Assembly (NCBI GenBank): GCA_002179805.1
Contig: NAVB01001925.1
Span: 1 to 12,104, forward strand
From: Acanthamoeba lenticulata
Lineage: Eukaryota > Discosea > Longamoebia > Acanthamoebidae
DNA length: 12,104 nt
Reading direction: 5' to 3'
Position 1 is the first letter of the stretch. Each line of letters begins with the position of its first letter. A program made the translations under genes and the position numbers. This document shows, in pieces, positions 1 through 8,200 of this stretch. The notes under the pieces were generated by a model. The model made no database searches. It saw only the letters and a program-made list of their open reading frames with translations, and was not told the DNA's origin.

Positions 1-298
1 CCCCCCCATTTTCCCTTCTTTGTGCCTCCCCGCTGTGCTGCTGGTCTTTTTTGTAAGATATCCCGAGAGCGTTCGACGCGCCTGCTGGCCCACACACGGC
101 GAATGAAACTGCGTTGTAAAGAGGAGTTTGTGATTTTTAACACGGTAGGCTTGGTTTTAGGATTCACGTAATTTAATCAACGGCAAATTGGCGGTTGCGC
201 AGAAAACGCAGCTGGCAAGCCGGCAACGCTTTCCCCTCTTGGCCCCGTTCCCTTGTCTCCACTCAACACCTGCCACACTGCGCACACCTCTCGATCCC
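1..298. other. Upstream region of the C2/EF-hand gene
   Basis: I see no coding domain here. The reading frame is nominally open back to about 188 ahead of the C2 gene, but it holds no ATG before 299 and no recognisable protein. The stretch is pyrimidine-rich near 1-55 and again at 225-298, just before the proposed start codon, as in a short 5' leader. An AT-rich block at 130-182 includes a TTTTTAA element near 134-140 that could be a TATA-like core promoter. That role is inference only. Confidence 0.4.
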
Positions 299-1442
299 AT
301 GTCCCTCCAAGTTACTGGTGCGTGGGAGTGCCCCTCCTTTGTTTGGCTCTTGACTGGGCCCCAGCTTAAGGCCGCGTGTGCAGTCATCCAAGCCAAGGAC
401 CTGCCCGTCGCTGACGCCTCCGGCAAGAGCGATCCCTACGTCGAGCTCCACCTGAATGGCGTGACTCACAAGACCAAGACGATCAAAAAGACCCTCACCC
501 CGTACTGGGGTGCGTCCGTGTGTCATTTTATATTTATTTATTTTATTCTTGGATTTTTTTTAACCAGCATGGGGCTATCAATTGCTCGAGATGCTAATTT
601 GTGTTATTTTGGTGGCCCATTTCAGGCGAGACTTTCACGTTCCACGCCAGCAGCTTCAATCCCAACACCGACACTCTCCGCGTGGACGTTTACGGTACTG
701 TCCACTCCACCTGCCAGTAATCCCATTGGGGACCCCATCGCCAACCACTCAACCTCATGTGTTCTTTAGACTGGGACAGGTTCACGAGCAATGATCTCCT
801 GACGCGCAACCTGCTCCCCATCTCCAAGTATGCCGCAGCCGGCACTGTCGACGAGTGGATCCCCCTCAACTCGACCAAGGGCGGTTGCAAGGGTTCCATG
901 CAGATCAAGGTGCGTCTTTCCTCCTTCCCTTCTGGCTCTGTCAGTAGCACCCCCCCCCCTCCCCTCTCCCTCTTCAACGTGGCTCATTGGCTTGCTTCTT
1001 GCAATCCCCAACGGGCAGGTGGTCTACGGCGACGGCAAACCCAAGGTGGCGCCCCAGCAGCAGCAGCAGCAGCAATTTCCGCCGCAGCAGCAGCAGCAGC
1101 AGCAGCCCTACGGCTACCCGCCCCAGCAGGGCGGCTATCCGCCGCAGCACGGTGGCTACCCGCCGCAGCAGCCCTACGGCTACCCGCCTCAGCAGGGCGG
1201 CTACCCGCCCCAGCAGCCGCCCTACGGCTACCCGCCCCAGCAGGGCGGCTATCCGCCCCAGCAGGCCTACGGCTACCCGCCTCAGCAGCAACAGGGCGGC
1301 TACCCGCCCCAGCAGGGCGGCTATCCGCCGCAGCAGCACGGCGGCTATCCCCCCGCAGGAGGTGCCGCTGGTTACCCGCCCCAGCAGCAGCAGGGCGGAT
1401 TCCCGCCCCAGCAGGTACACAGGCCCTACTGATCTCTCCAAC

Positions 1443-1481
<39 letters not shown>

Positions 1482-2342
1482 TCTCTCGCTTTCTCTCTTT
1501 CTCTCTCGTCCCGCTCCCTCTGCACTGCTGTTCACTCCCCCCGCGTGCGCACTCGCGTGATGTGTACATCATCGTTGTCCTCAATACAATCCCGATTCCT
1601 CTTCATCCCCGCACCCCTTTTTTCCCCCTTCTTTTTCTTCTTCTTGGCCCGTGCCTTCCGGCGGGAGAAGAGACCAGAGAGACAAATCTCACCGTAGTTG
1701 GTGCAGCAGGGCCTACAACCCCCACGTTGGACCGGTCCTACCGTACGCCCTACAGCTTTCCGGGACCTCTCTGGGCTCTCTCAAGCCGCTGGTGCCTTGT
1801 TTCCTAACGTGTGGTGATGATGGTGATAACTTGGGGGGAATAGTTCGGCCTGCCTCCCGCTCAAATTCGTGAGGCCGAGGAAGCCTTCTGGCGCTACGAT
1901 ACCGATCGATCGGGCACCATTGATCGCAATGAGCTCAAGCCGCTTCTCCGGTGAGGGCTTCGCTCTTTTCCTTCGCTGCCGCGTGTCTGTGTGTGTGCGT
2001 AGCGCGGTGTGTGTCCTTTTCAGCTCATTCATCCTGGCGCGTTACAGGGCTGTGTTTGGCAATCGCATGAACGAGAACCTGATGGAACGCTACGCTGCTG
2101 GCCACCTTCAAGCGGCCGACAGGGACAAGGTACGCAGCTCGCTCTGCTCCGCCGTCTCTGCTCAGTGTGGGCGTGGTCTGATGCAAAAAAAAAAAAAACG
2201 GCGAACGCGCACAGAGCGGCCAGATCGATTTTGGTGAGTTCCTGCAGCTCTACAGCCAGCTCAAGCCGGTACGTGGCTGCTCGCTGAACAGTCTCTTGCG
2301 CGTGAAGCCTCACAGCCCCCTCTCCCGCAGCTCATGGGATAA
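299..2342 (+). CDS. C2 domain / YPPQ-repeat / paired EF-hand calcium-binding protein (9 exons)
   Basis: Proposed exons are 299-310, 365-509, 626-694, 770-909, 1019-1414, 1844-1950, 2048-2129, 2215-2268 and 2331-2342. They join in frame to 338 residues. Residues about 3-125 form a C2 domain with all five classic calcium aspartates: D21 and D27 in loop 1 (SDPYV follows) and D76, D78 and D84 in loop 3 ([10 protein letters not shown]). Residues about 135-254 are two poly-Gln tracts and about 13 GYPPQ-type repeats. Two canonical EF-hand loops follow at 273-284 ([12 protein letters not shown]) and 314-325 ([12 protein letters not shown]), so the protein probably binds membrane phospholipid through C2 and senses calcium twice. 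YPP-rich leaders also precede EF-hands in penta-EF-hand proteins. The exon 1 junction (donor GTTACT) and the long intron 1415-1843 are the weakest parts. The EF-hand exons could belong to a separate gene, with the first ending VHRPY-stop at 1430-1432. Confidence 0.75.
1055..1105 (+). repeat. CAG trinucleotide (poly-Gln) tracts
   Basis: Six CAG and one CAA codon at 1055-1075, then seven CAG codons at 1085-1105, are separated by a short FPP-encoding spacer. Both lie in frame in exon 5 of the C2/EF-hand gene and encode runs of Gln. Such tracts are prone to length change by slippage, so the copy number may vary between strains. Confidence 0.9.
1106..1414 (+). repeat. Tandem GYPPQQ-encoding minisatellite
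   Basis: About 13 imperfect copies of an 18-24 bp unit encode GGYPPQQ or PYGYPPQQ. They end with a degenerate GYPPAGG copy and a GFPPQQ copy just before the donor at 1415. At the protein level this is a low-complexity Pro/Gln/Gly/Tyr linker, similar in style to the leaders of annexin- and penta-EF-hand-type proteins. Synonymous variation between copies (CCG/CCC, TAC/TAT) suggests the array is old rather than newly amplified. Confidence 0.9.
1415..1843 (+). other. Proposed long intron 5 of the C2/EF-hand gene
   Basis: This 429-nt stretch carries a CT microsatellite and pyrimidine-rich sequence, with a GTACAC donor at 1415 and a weak acceptor ending AATAG at 1843. Phase 0 on both sides joins QQ directly to [13 protein letters not shown] and keeps the EF-hand frame. 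All other proposed introns in the gene are 54-116 nt, so this one is an outlier. An undetected small exon inside (for example near 1700-1800) or a gene boundary is possible. Read without splicing, translation stops at 1432 after VHRPY. Confidence 0.5.
1443..1507 (+). repeat. CT dinucleotide microsatellite
   Basis: A run of CT units, with a few GT interruptions at its left end and a CGCTTT break on the right, lies inside the proposed intron 5. It is non-coding in the preferred gene model. It could act as a very distant polypyrimidine tract, but it sits more than 300 nt from the proposed acceptor. Confidence 0.9.
2185..2198 (+). repeat. Fourteen-base poly(A) run in intron 7
   Basis: A run of 14 A occurs in the 85-nt intron 2130-2214, which splits the second EF-hand loop between DRDK and SGQIDF. 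It lies about 16 nt upstream of the acceptor, where a pyrimidine tract would be expected. It may be a slippage-prone site or a short sequencing artefact. Confidence 0.8.
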
Positions 2343-2398
2343 CGGGATCCCGTGCGTGGGCAGCCTGGCCAAGCTGGCAGTGGCTAAAGGCTTGTGAA

Positions 2399-2404
2399 AA
2401 TAAA
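2399..2404 (+). terminator. Poly(A) signal of the C2/EF-hand gene
   Basis: An AATAAA hexamer lies 57 nt downstream of the proposed TAA stop at 2340-2342 and before the convergent IF1-like gene. This spacing is ordinary for a eukaryotic 3' UTR and supports the gene ending here. Confidence 0.65.
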
Positions 2405-2468
2405 GCAAACCGTTCGATTTAAATAGCCGTTTCTATTCTCGGTAGTCAGTTGAACATACGAGGGGGAT

Positions 2469-3020
2469 TTACTTCCTCCTGGTCTGGAGATCCATAATGT
2501 CGTCTTCCAGGTCCCTCAGCCTCTGCACGATCTCCCTCCTGAACTCGAGGAACTCGGCACTGCAAACCAACATGTCAGTGAAAAATGCCAATCTAGCGTA
2601 GTTGCTGGTAGATTCACAGTACCGAGTTAGGGGTTCATCGTTGTGATGGGTAGCCGTGCTCTGGTTTTGCTGGCTCTGCGCACGCTGCGCGAAGGGGTTC
2701 ATGCTGGAGGAACCCGAAGACACTTGGCTAACCACGGATTCAGGGATAGGTTGGTTCTCCTGTACAAATTTTATTGCGCGGTGAGCGTTTAACAAACATG
2801 CATGTGCGTACAAGAGTGTTAATGGCTGTACCTGAATGCCGAGGCTCTCCCTGAGCTTCTTGAGAAGGTCGAGATCGTGGCTCCTGATGGCGCGGTCCTC
2901 CACAGCCTTTTCCCTCTCGCCCATCTTGCCGCCAGATTCAAGGACAGCGAAGCTCCTGGCGAGGGTTGGAGCAAACGAAGGGCGAACGAGGGTGGATCTA
3001 GTGGCAGCACGACGCAGCAT
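2469..3020 (-). CDS. Mitochondrial F1F0-ATPase inhibitor, IF1-like (3 exons)
   Basis: Minus-strand exons 3020-2832, 2759-2623 and 2559-2469 join to a 138-residue protein. The N-terminus (MLRRAATRSTLVRP...) is rich in Arg, Ser and Ala with no acidic residue for about 27 positions, as in a mitochondrial presequence. Residues about 30-58 match the IF1 inhibitory core: a Gly-rich start, then GEREKAVEDR and a charged helix ending LLKKLRES. IF1 proteins insert this helix into the F1 catalytic interface and block ATP hydrolysis when the membrane potential falls. Residues about 64-105 are a polar Ser/Gln-rich linker, and 110-138 form a charged helix (REIVQRLRDLEDD) that could be the dimerising coiled coil. 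The linker is longer than I expect for the family. Both introns (72 and 63 nt) are multiples of three without stops, so the unspliced frame of 183 residues is also open. The gene converges on the C2/EF-hand gene; the LINE lies just upstream of its start. Confidence 0.75.
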   Translation of the reverse strand: MLRRAATRSTLVRPSFAPTLARSFAVLESGGKMGEREKAVEDRAIRSHDLDLLKKLRESLGIQVQPLTLLYAHACLLNAHRAIKFVQENQPIPESVVSQVSSGSSSMNPFAQRAQSQQNQSTATHHNDEPLTRYCESTSNYARLAFFTDMLVCSAEFLEFRREIVQRLRDLEDDIMDLQTRRK

Positions 3021-3203
3021 TTTGGTGGTGTGGGACTGAAGCCTCAGCGCTTGCTTTTCGCTAGCCTCGTCGACAGCAAAGAAAAGAAATTTGCTTCAGA
3101 TTTCATGCAAATCAACCACAACGGTGGGCGACACGCAACGGGCGAAAAACGAGCGAGGACGGCTGAGGATGAGGAGGGACAGCGAGGAGTGGGATTTTTA
3201 ACC

Positions 3204-5177
3204 ATGGAGTGGATAACCGACCACGTAAAAAAAGGGGTTACGTTCTCTATGAGAACCGTCGTTGTGTGCGGTAGCTTCGACAGATTAACCCCATATCCAA
3301 TAATCGTTAAAATCCAGAAAAACTCTGACGCCTCCAGAAATCCCTCTACCCCCAACGGACATGAAGAGGACCACAGGAAACCAAGGCAAGGACCCCCCCT
3401 AGGAAGTACCCCTCTCGCCATAGCCCTCACCCACAAAGTCAAAATAAAAAAAATTGTTATTAGGAAAGTACGCCCCATAACGAAAGAACAAACACCCAAC
3501 GGGTGGAAAACAATAAACGTAGCCACTCGCTTCGTTTCCACCCCACATCTCAAGCGTAACAATAAGCACAAGATGAACAGCCTATCCCTTGGTATTAACC
3601 TCTTTGGCGAGCGAGAGCCAAAAAACAAGGACACGATGGACGAAGAGATCCACGATATGGGAGGGAACTTGGATGAAGCGGCCAAAGATAACGGGCAACC
3701 AGGCCTGGAATCCCAAGGCGGAGAAGGGGGAGGAGAGGAGAGGGAAGAGGAGACTATTAGTAGTGAGGAGGAACAAAACGACCAAGGAGAGGCGGACCAG
3801 GAGAGGGAAGGCGAGAAAGATGATGAGGAAGCTGCTGAAAGTGAGGATCCAAGCGCCGCGAGCAAGAGGAAGGGGTCAGAACTAAGGCGTAATCTAGACA
3901 AGAGGCTGCGTACCTTGAGACAAGCTAGGGCAGCCAAGAACAAGCTCTCGACGGTGGAGAAGGCAGTGGAAAGGAAGCGCCAGGCGTCTCTACTGAAGTT
4001 CACGACAAGCGCTTCTTCAACTTCAGGGAGTTCAGGCGGCGCGCCAAGGAGCTGGGCATCCACGTCGGAAGGTTCGGACAGCACAAGAGGAGGAAGCGGG
4101 GCCAGGATGGGGCGACCGTTCGCGGAGGAGAAGGCCGGAGCGATAGGGGGAAGATCGGAAGAGGAGAGACATGCGGAGAGAGTGGAAAGGAGGATGATGG
4201 AGGAACGAGCGGCGAGGAGGAAGACAATGGCGGAAAGATCCAAGAGCAACAAGGTGTCAAGCGCGGCCATGAGGGGAATGACAAAGGCTGTAGCGAACGC
4301 GGAGCAGAGGAAACGACTCGACCAACTCAGCGAGGAAGGCTACGTCAATGAGGCAGATCTCGAGGCCCACTGCCGCAAGGTGGAGGAGAAGTGGGAGAAG
4401 CAGAAGGGCGAGACGAAGAACGTCATCGCAATTACCAACATCGCCGACTCTGGGCTCACCTACACCACGATCAACCAGAGGCTTCTGAGCGAGACGGACT
4501 GTGAGCTGGACCAAGAACTGAGCTACTTCGACCCGATCAAGGGGGCGGCGCTGCTAGTCCCACTCACCGAAGCCGACTATTTCAAGGCCGACCAGTCCCT
4601 GTACCTATCGTCTATTGGTACCAGAACGTCCTTCACCAAGCTGGCCCTCTCCGAGATCGCGGGCGAGGCCAAGCCTTGGGGGGTGATTACAGGCGCAGTG
4701 GACCTTCCTCTGGAGGAGGTGATCAGCGATGTGCGCATGGCAAGGCTGGAGCCGCTAGTGATCAGGAGAGCGGGGCCGGTCATCATCGTCGAGTTCTGGA
4801 GGGATGCCGATCTTACCCGCTGGGCCAAAGGATCATTCGAGACGTTCATCCGAGGCCAGCGCAGAGTGTGGAAACGGGAGCGCTCCTTTATGGCGGACGG
4901 TAATAGGGTAAGGTGGATGGGGTTCTTACCAGAATACGTCAAACGCAACTCAGACATAGAGGAAGCAATCAAGGGAGCATATGGAGCGACATGCAAGGTG
5001 AGCATCATCAGGGAACCGAACTCCAACCGTTCCAAGAGATGTTTCTACGCCAGGTTCGCATCAGTTAGCGACCTGGCAAAGACACAGACAAGGGGAGCAC
5101 ACAAGATCAACCTATTCGGCCAGACTCTGAGAGTGGATAGGCTGAGGCAACAGGCCCCGGAGGAAGGCGAACAATAA
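3204..5177 (+). CDS. LINE ORF1 protein with C-terminal RRM-like domain
   Basis: The product has 657 residues from the ATG at 3204, chosen for its strong ACCATGG context. The frame stays open upstream into the IF1-like gene, so an in-frame ATG at 3105 (690 residues) is an alternative. LINE ORF1 proteins coat the element RNA and act as chaperones in the ribonucleoprotein. Residues 1-145 are basic and unlike anything I recognise. Residues about 145-220 are strongly acidic, 220-270 are Lys/Arg-rich, and 270-410 are rich in Glu, Arg, Ser and Gly, with likely coiled coil around 315-405. Residues 410-560 look globular (ITNIADSGLTYTTINQRLL; VIIVEFWRDADLTRW). Residues about 568-650 have RRM order: beta strand RVRWMGFL, a helix, an RNP1-like KRCFYARF (611-618) and a closing LRVDRL strand. 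There is no CCHC knuckle. The second half is clearly more GC-rich than the first 450 nt and than ORF2. Confidence 0.8.
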   Translation: MEWITDHVKKGVTFSMRTVVVCGSFDRLTPYPIIVKIQKNSDASRNPSTPNGHEEDHRKPRQGPPLGSTPLAIALTHKVKIKKIVIRKVRPITKEQTPNGWKTINVATRFVSTPHLKRNNKHKMNSLSLGINLFGEREPKNKDTMDEEIHDMGGNLDEAAKDNGQPGLESQGGEGGGEEREEETISSEEEQNDQGEADQEREGEKDDEEAAESEDPSAASKRKGSELRRNLDKRLRTLRQARAAKNKLSTVEKAVERKRQASLLKFTTSASSTSGSSGGAPRSWASTSEGSDSTRGGSGARMGRPFAEEKAGAIGGRSEEERHAERVERRMMEERAARRKTMAERSKSNKVSSAAMRGMTKAVANAEQRKRLDQLSEEGYVNEADLEAHCRKVEEKWEKQKGETKNVIAITNIADSGLTYTTINQRLLSETDCELDQELSYFDPIKGAALLVPLTEADYFKADQSLYLSSIGTRTSFTKLALSEIAGEAKPWGVITGAVDLPLEEVISDVRMARLEPLVIRRAGPVIIVEFWRDADLTRWAKGSFETFIRGQRRVWKRERSFMADGNRVRWMGFLPEYVKRNSDIEEAIKGAYGATCKVSIIREPNSNRSKRCFYARFASVSDLAKTQTRGAHKINLFGQTLRVDRLRQQAPEEGEQ

Positions 5178-5215
5178 GTACCTGGACTGAGTTCAAACAA
5201 TAAATAACTTCCCAA
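5178..5215 (+). promoter_or_regulatory. ORF1-ORF2 junction of the LINE
   Basis: Thirty-eight nt separate the ORF1 TAA (5175-5177) from the ORF2 ATG at 5216. The spacer has no other ATG, and the two ORFs are in different frames. That layout suits termination-reinitiation for ORF2. The spacer also contains AATAAA near 5200-5205, which could act as a premature poly(A) signal. This is inference only. Confidence 0.45.
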
Positions 5216-8200
5216 ATGAATATTAAAATCATATCCATCAATATACGAGGAGGTTGGAAATACAAAAAGGACGACATTATAGAACTAATTGATAAAGAAA
5301 ATGCGGATGTAATATTATTGCAAGAAATCCAGATGACCAAAACAAAAGCAAGATTTATCACAATAAATGGATACAAAAGTTTTTTTAATTGTATTTCAAT
5401 TAAACAAAAAGACCCTGACCAGCCCAAAAAACAAGCACTAATTGGGGACATTAAGAAAACAACAACTCGATCGAAGTGGGGCACAATCACCTTCATAAAA
5501 GATGAACTGTACCCAATTACAACAGAAATCACGCCTCTAAACAAGGTGTTCAAAGGAAGGGTAGTGGCAATCAAACTACGAAATAAAACCAACCCCTTAA
5601 ACATAATAAATGTGTATGCCCCGGCATCAGATGAACACCACATGAAGGAACAGTTCTATAACAACTTGGCTTCGTGGATCACAAGTTTAAATGGGGAAGG
5701 GATAATTATGGGGGGAGACTGGAACGCAACCATCAGGAAAGAAGACCAACTGCTGGGCAAGTTCTCTAAAGCAAAAAACAGACCATTAATCAACTTTGAT
5801 ACCACCACAAAACTAAAAGATGCATTTATTAAAATAAATAAAAAAGAGAAAATAAAATACTCTTGGACAGGCAACACCAGTGCAGGCAGACAAAAAAAGA
5901 GGTTAGACACGTTCCGGACCAATAAAGAAGTGCACATTATGTACACAGACATCCACGATGTCAAGGTGGACTCTGATCACTCAATGATAGAGCTCATAGT
6001 AGAGTGGACGTCAGGTACCACCGAATTCGTCAAGAACAAAACCAAACGGAGGATCATCCCAAAGGAACTGACCCAAGAAGAACTAACAACCTACAACAAC
6101 TTGATCCAGAACCTAGATGGAGGATATGTCGAGCTGGTACTGGACCCAGACCTAAAAGACAACAGGAAGGACCGAATCAACAAGGCGACAGAGCGCATTA
6201 TATCGTGGATGCTCTCAGCAACAGACGAAATTATTAAAAAAAGAGAAGAGTTGGAGGGAAGCCGCAAAACCCCCTCAGGAAAGAGAATACACAAAGATAT
6301 ACGAAATAATAAAAAAATTGGGCTGGCCAGGAAAAAAAGATGGCAAATTGTAAAAGGAATCAGAGCGGCGTCCAAAGAGGAAGGGGATGGAGGGAGGCGC
6401 ACAGACAAGGAAATACGACGAATAATGAAAGCATGCAGTGACCTAAATAAAATAGAGCCAGCTGATATTCATAACAAAAACAAATTGAGAGAATGGATAA
6501 ACGCTACCAAGGGAATCAAGAAAAAAATGGACAAAACAATTAAAAAGCTGATTGATGACAATGACAACCTCAGAATAGGAAGGCTGATCACCAAGCTTCA
6601 GGAGGAGGGAAACCTAAAAGCAGACACATACTACAAAAAGATCAGGAACGCCATATGGAACACACAACAAAGACAAATTAACGCTGCACTCAGGGTGGAT
6701 GACAATGGGATCAATCGCATCACCACCCACCCAGATGAGGTCAAGGAGTTGGTACAAAGGGCCTGGGCGAAGCAGTTTGATAAGGACCCTGAGAACAAGG
6801 CAGTGGGGGAGGGCAAATGGATCAAACACATAACATCTATAAAAGGCGAGACGAAATCACTTACGGAGTGCATGTCCATTGATGAATTGGACACCACACT
6901 AAGAGAATCAAAAAACGGGAAAGCGCCTGGCCCAACCGAGGAGACCATCGAGATGTTCAAATGGATGTCTGAACCAAATAAAAAAACAATACTTAATATA
7001 TATAATAACATCCTAGAAACCGGAGTAACCCCAGACTGCTGGAGAGCGGCTAATATATTTGGCATCTATAAAGCGGGAGACCCGGCCAACCCACTCAACT
7101 ACAGGCCCATAGCGCTTATGTCGGTGATGGCCAAAATTTTTACAAAAATCATAAACAACCGTATATATAAAGTCGCAGAGAGGGAAGGGCTGCTAAGCGT
7201 CGCCCAAGCAGGATTCAGAAAGGAGAGGTCAACCATGACGCAGATACACGCCCTACACGGAACAATGGAGGAGGCCAGTGCCTTGAAAAAGGAACTGCAC
7301 GTAACATACATCGACATTGCTGGGGCGTATGATAACGTCCCTCACAGCGCTCTGATTAACACATTGATAAGGCAAGGCTTCCCGACCGCGATCACGCGCC
7401 TAATAGAGGACCTCCTAAAAGGCAACACTGCCAAAGTCCTCACAGAGCATGGCCCCACAGAAAGCGTCCCCATCAATAAGGGAGTCCGACAAGGGGACCC
7501 AATATCCCCACTATTATTTAACCTATTTCTAAACCCGTTAATCGAGTGGGTCCACCAGTCCAAAAAGGGATACCTCCTCCAAAACAACACAAACATCCCG
7601 ATCCTGGCATTTGCAGACGACATCACTCTCATAACCAGCAATAAGAATGGAATGGACGAGCTCTGGCAAATGACAAACGACTTTTATCACGCCCACAATA
7701 TGTGGATCAAGGGGGCAAAATCGGCGTACACCACCAATGCTTCAGACCCACAAAAAGTATGCACATTGGTCACGGCAAGGGGGGAAAGCATAGCACAGTT
7801 GGCAACCAATGAATCGTACAAATATTTAGGAGTGTGGACCAACCTTGATGGAGACTGGAGCGAACACATCAAAAAAACTGATAGTAAGATGAATAAAATA
7901 GTGTCGAGTATGTATTCTAGAAAAATAACAGCAACCCAAAAAGTGGACATCTTGAACATCATGGCCGCCAAGGTGGTGGAGTATGGAATGGGCGCGGTCA
8001 CCTACCCGGTGGCGGCCATAAATAAAATAGACAAAAACATGAAAAAGGTGACCAAAAGAGCCATGCGCATGCCATCAAGCTGCCCAAATGAAGCTATATG
8101 GGCGGACAGGGAGGCAGGAGGAATGGGACTATTACAGATAAAAGCGGCCCACAATGAGGCGCTGATGGGCACCATGATTGACCACATTTTGAAGGGGCCA

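Noticed and set aside
974..1535. Two overlapping 183-codon open frames on the minus strand, plus Ala- and Ser-rich plus-strand frames
   Set aside because: They are shadow frames of the CAG/YPPQ repeats and the CT microsatellite, with purely low-complexity translations.
3061..3067. CTAGCCT matching CTAGCCT near 10656 as a possible target-site duplication
   Set aside because: It is only 7 nt long and lies about 37 nt away from the tail end, so it cannot flank the element directly.
3105..3112. ATGCAAAT octamer upstream of the IF1-like gene
   Set aside because: It is an animal transcription-factor site; one 8-mer in a probable protist carries no weight.
2877..3203. Upstream part of the ORF1 frame running through the IF1-like gene
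   Set aside because: It overlaps the IF1-like coding exon on the opposite strand and has no convincing start before 3105. The open frame is probably chance.
3044..4270. Long 408-codon open frame on the minus strand
   Set aside because: It lies opposite the Glu/Arg/Gly-rich part of LINE ORF1. Its Ser/Leu/Pro-rich translation is what the reverse complement of such purine-rich codons gives, and no domain is visible.
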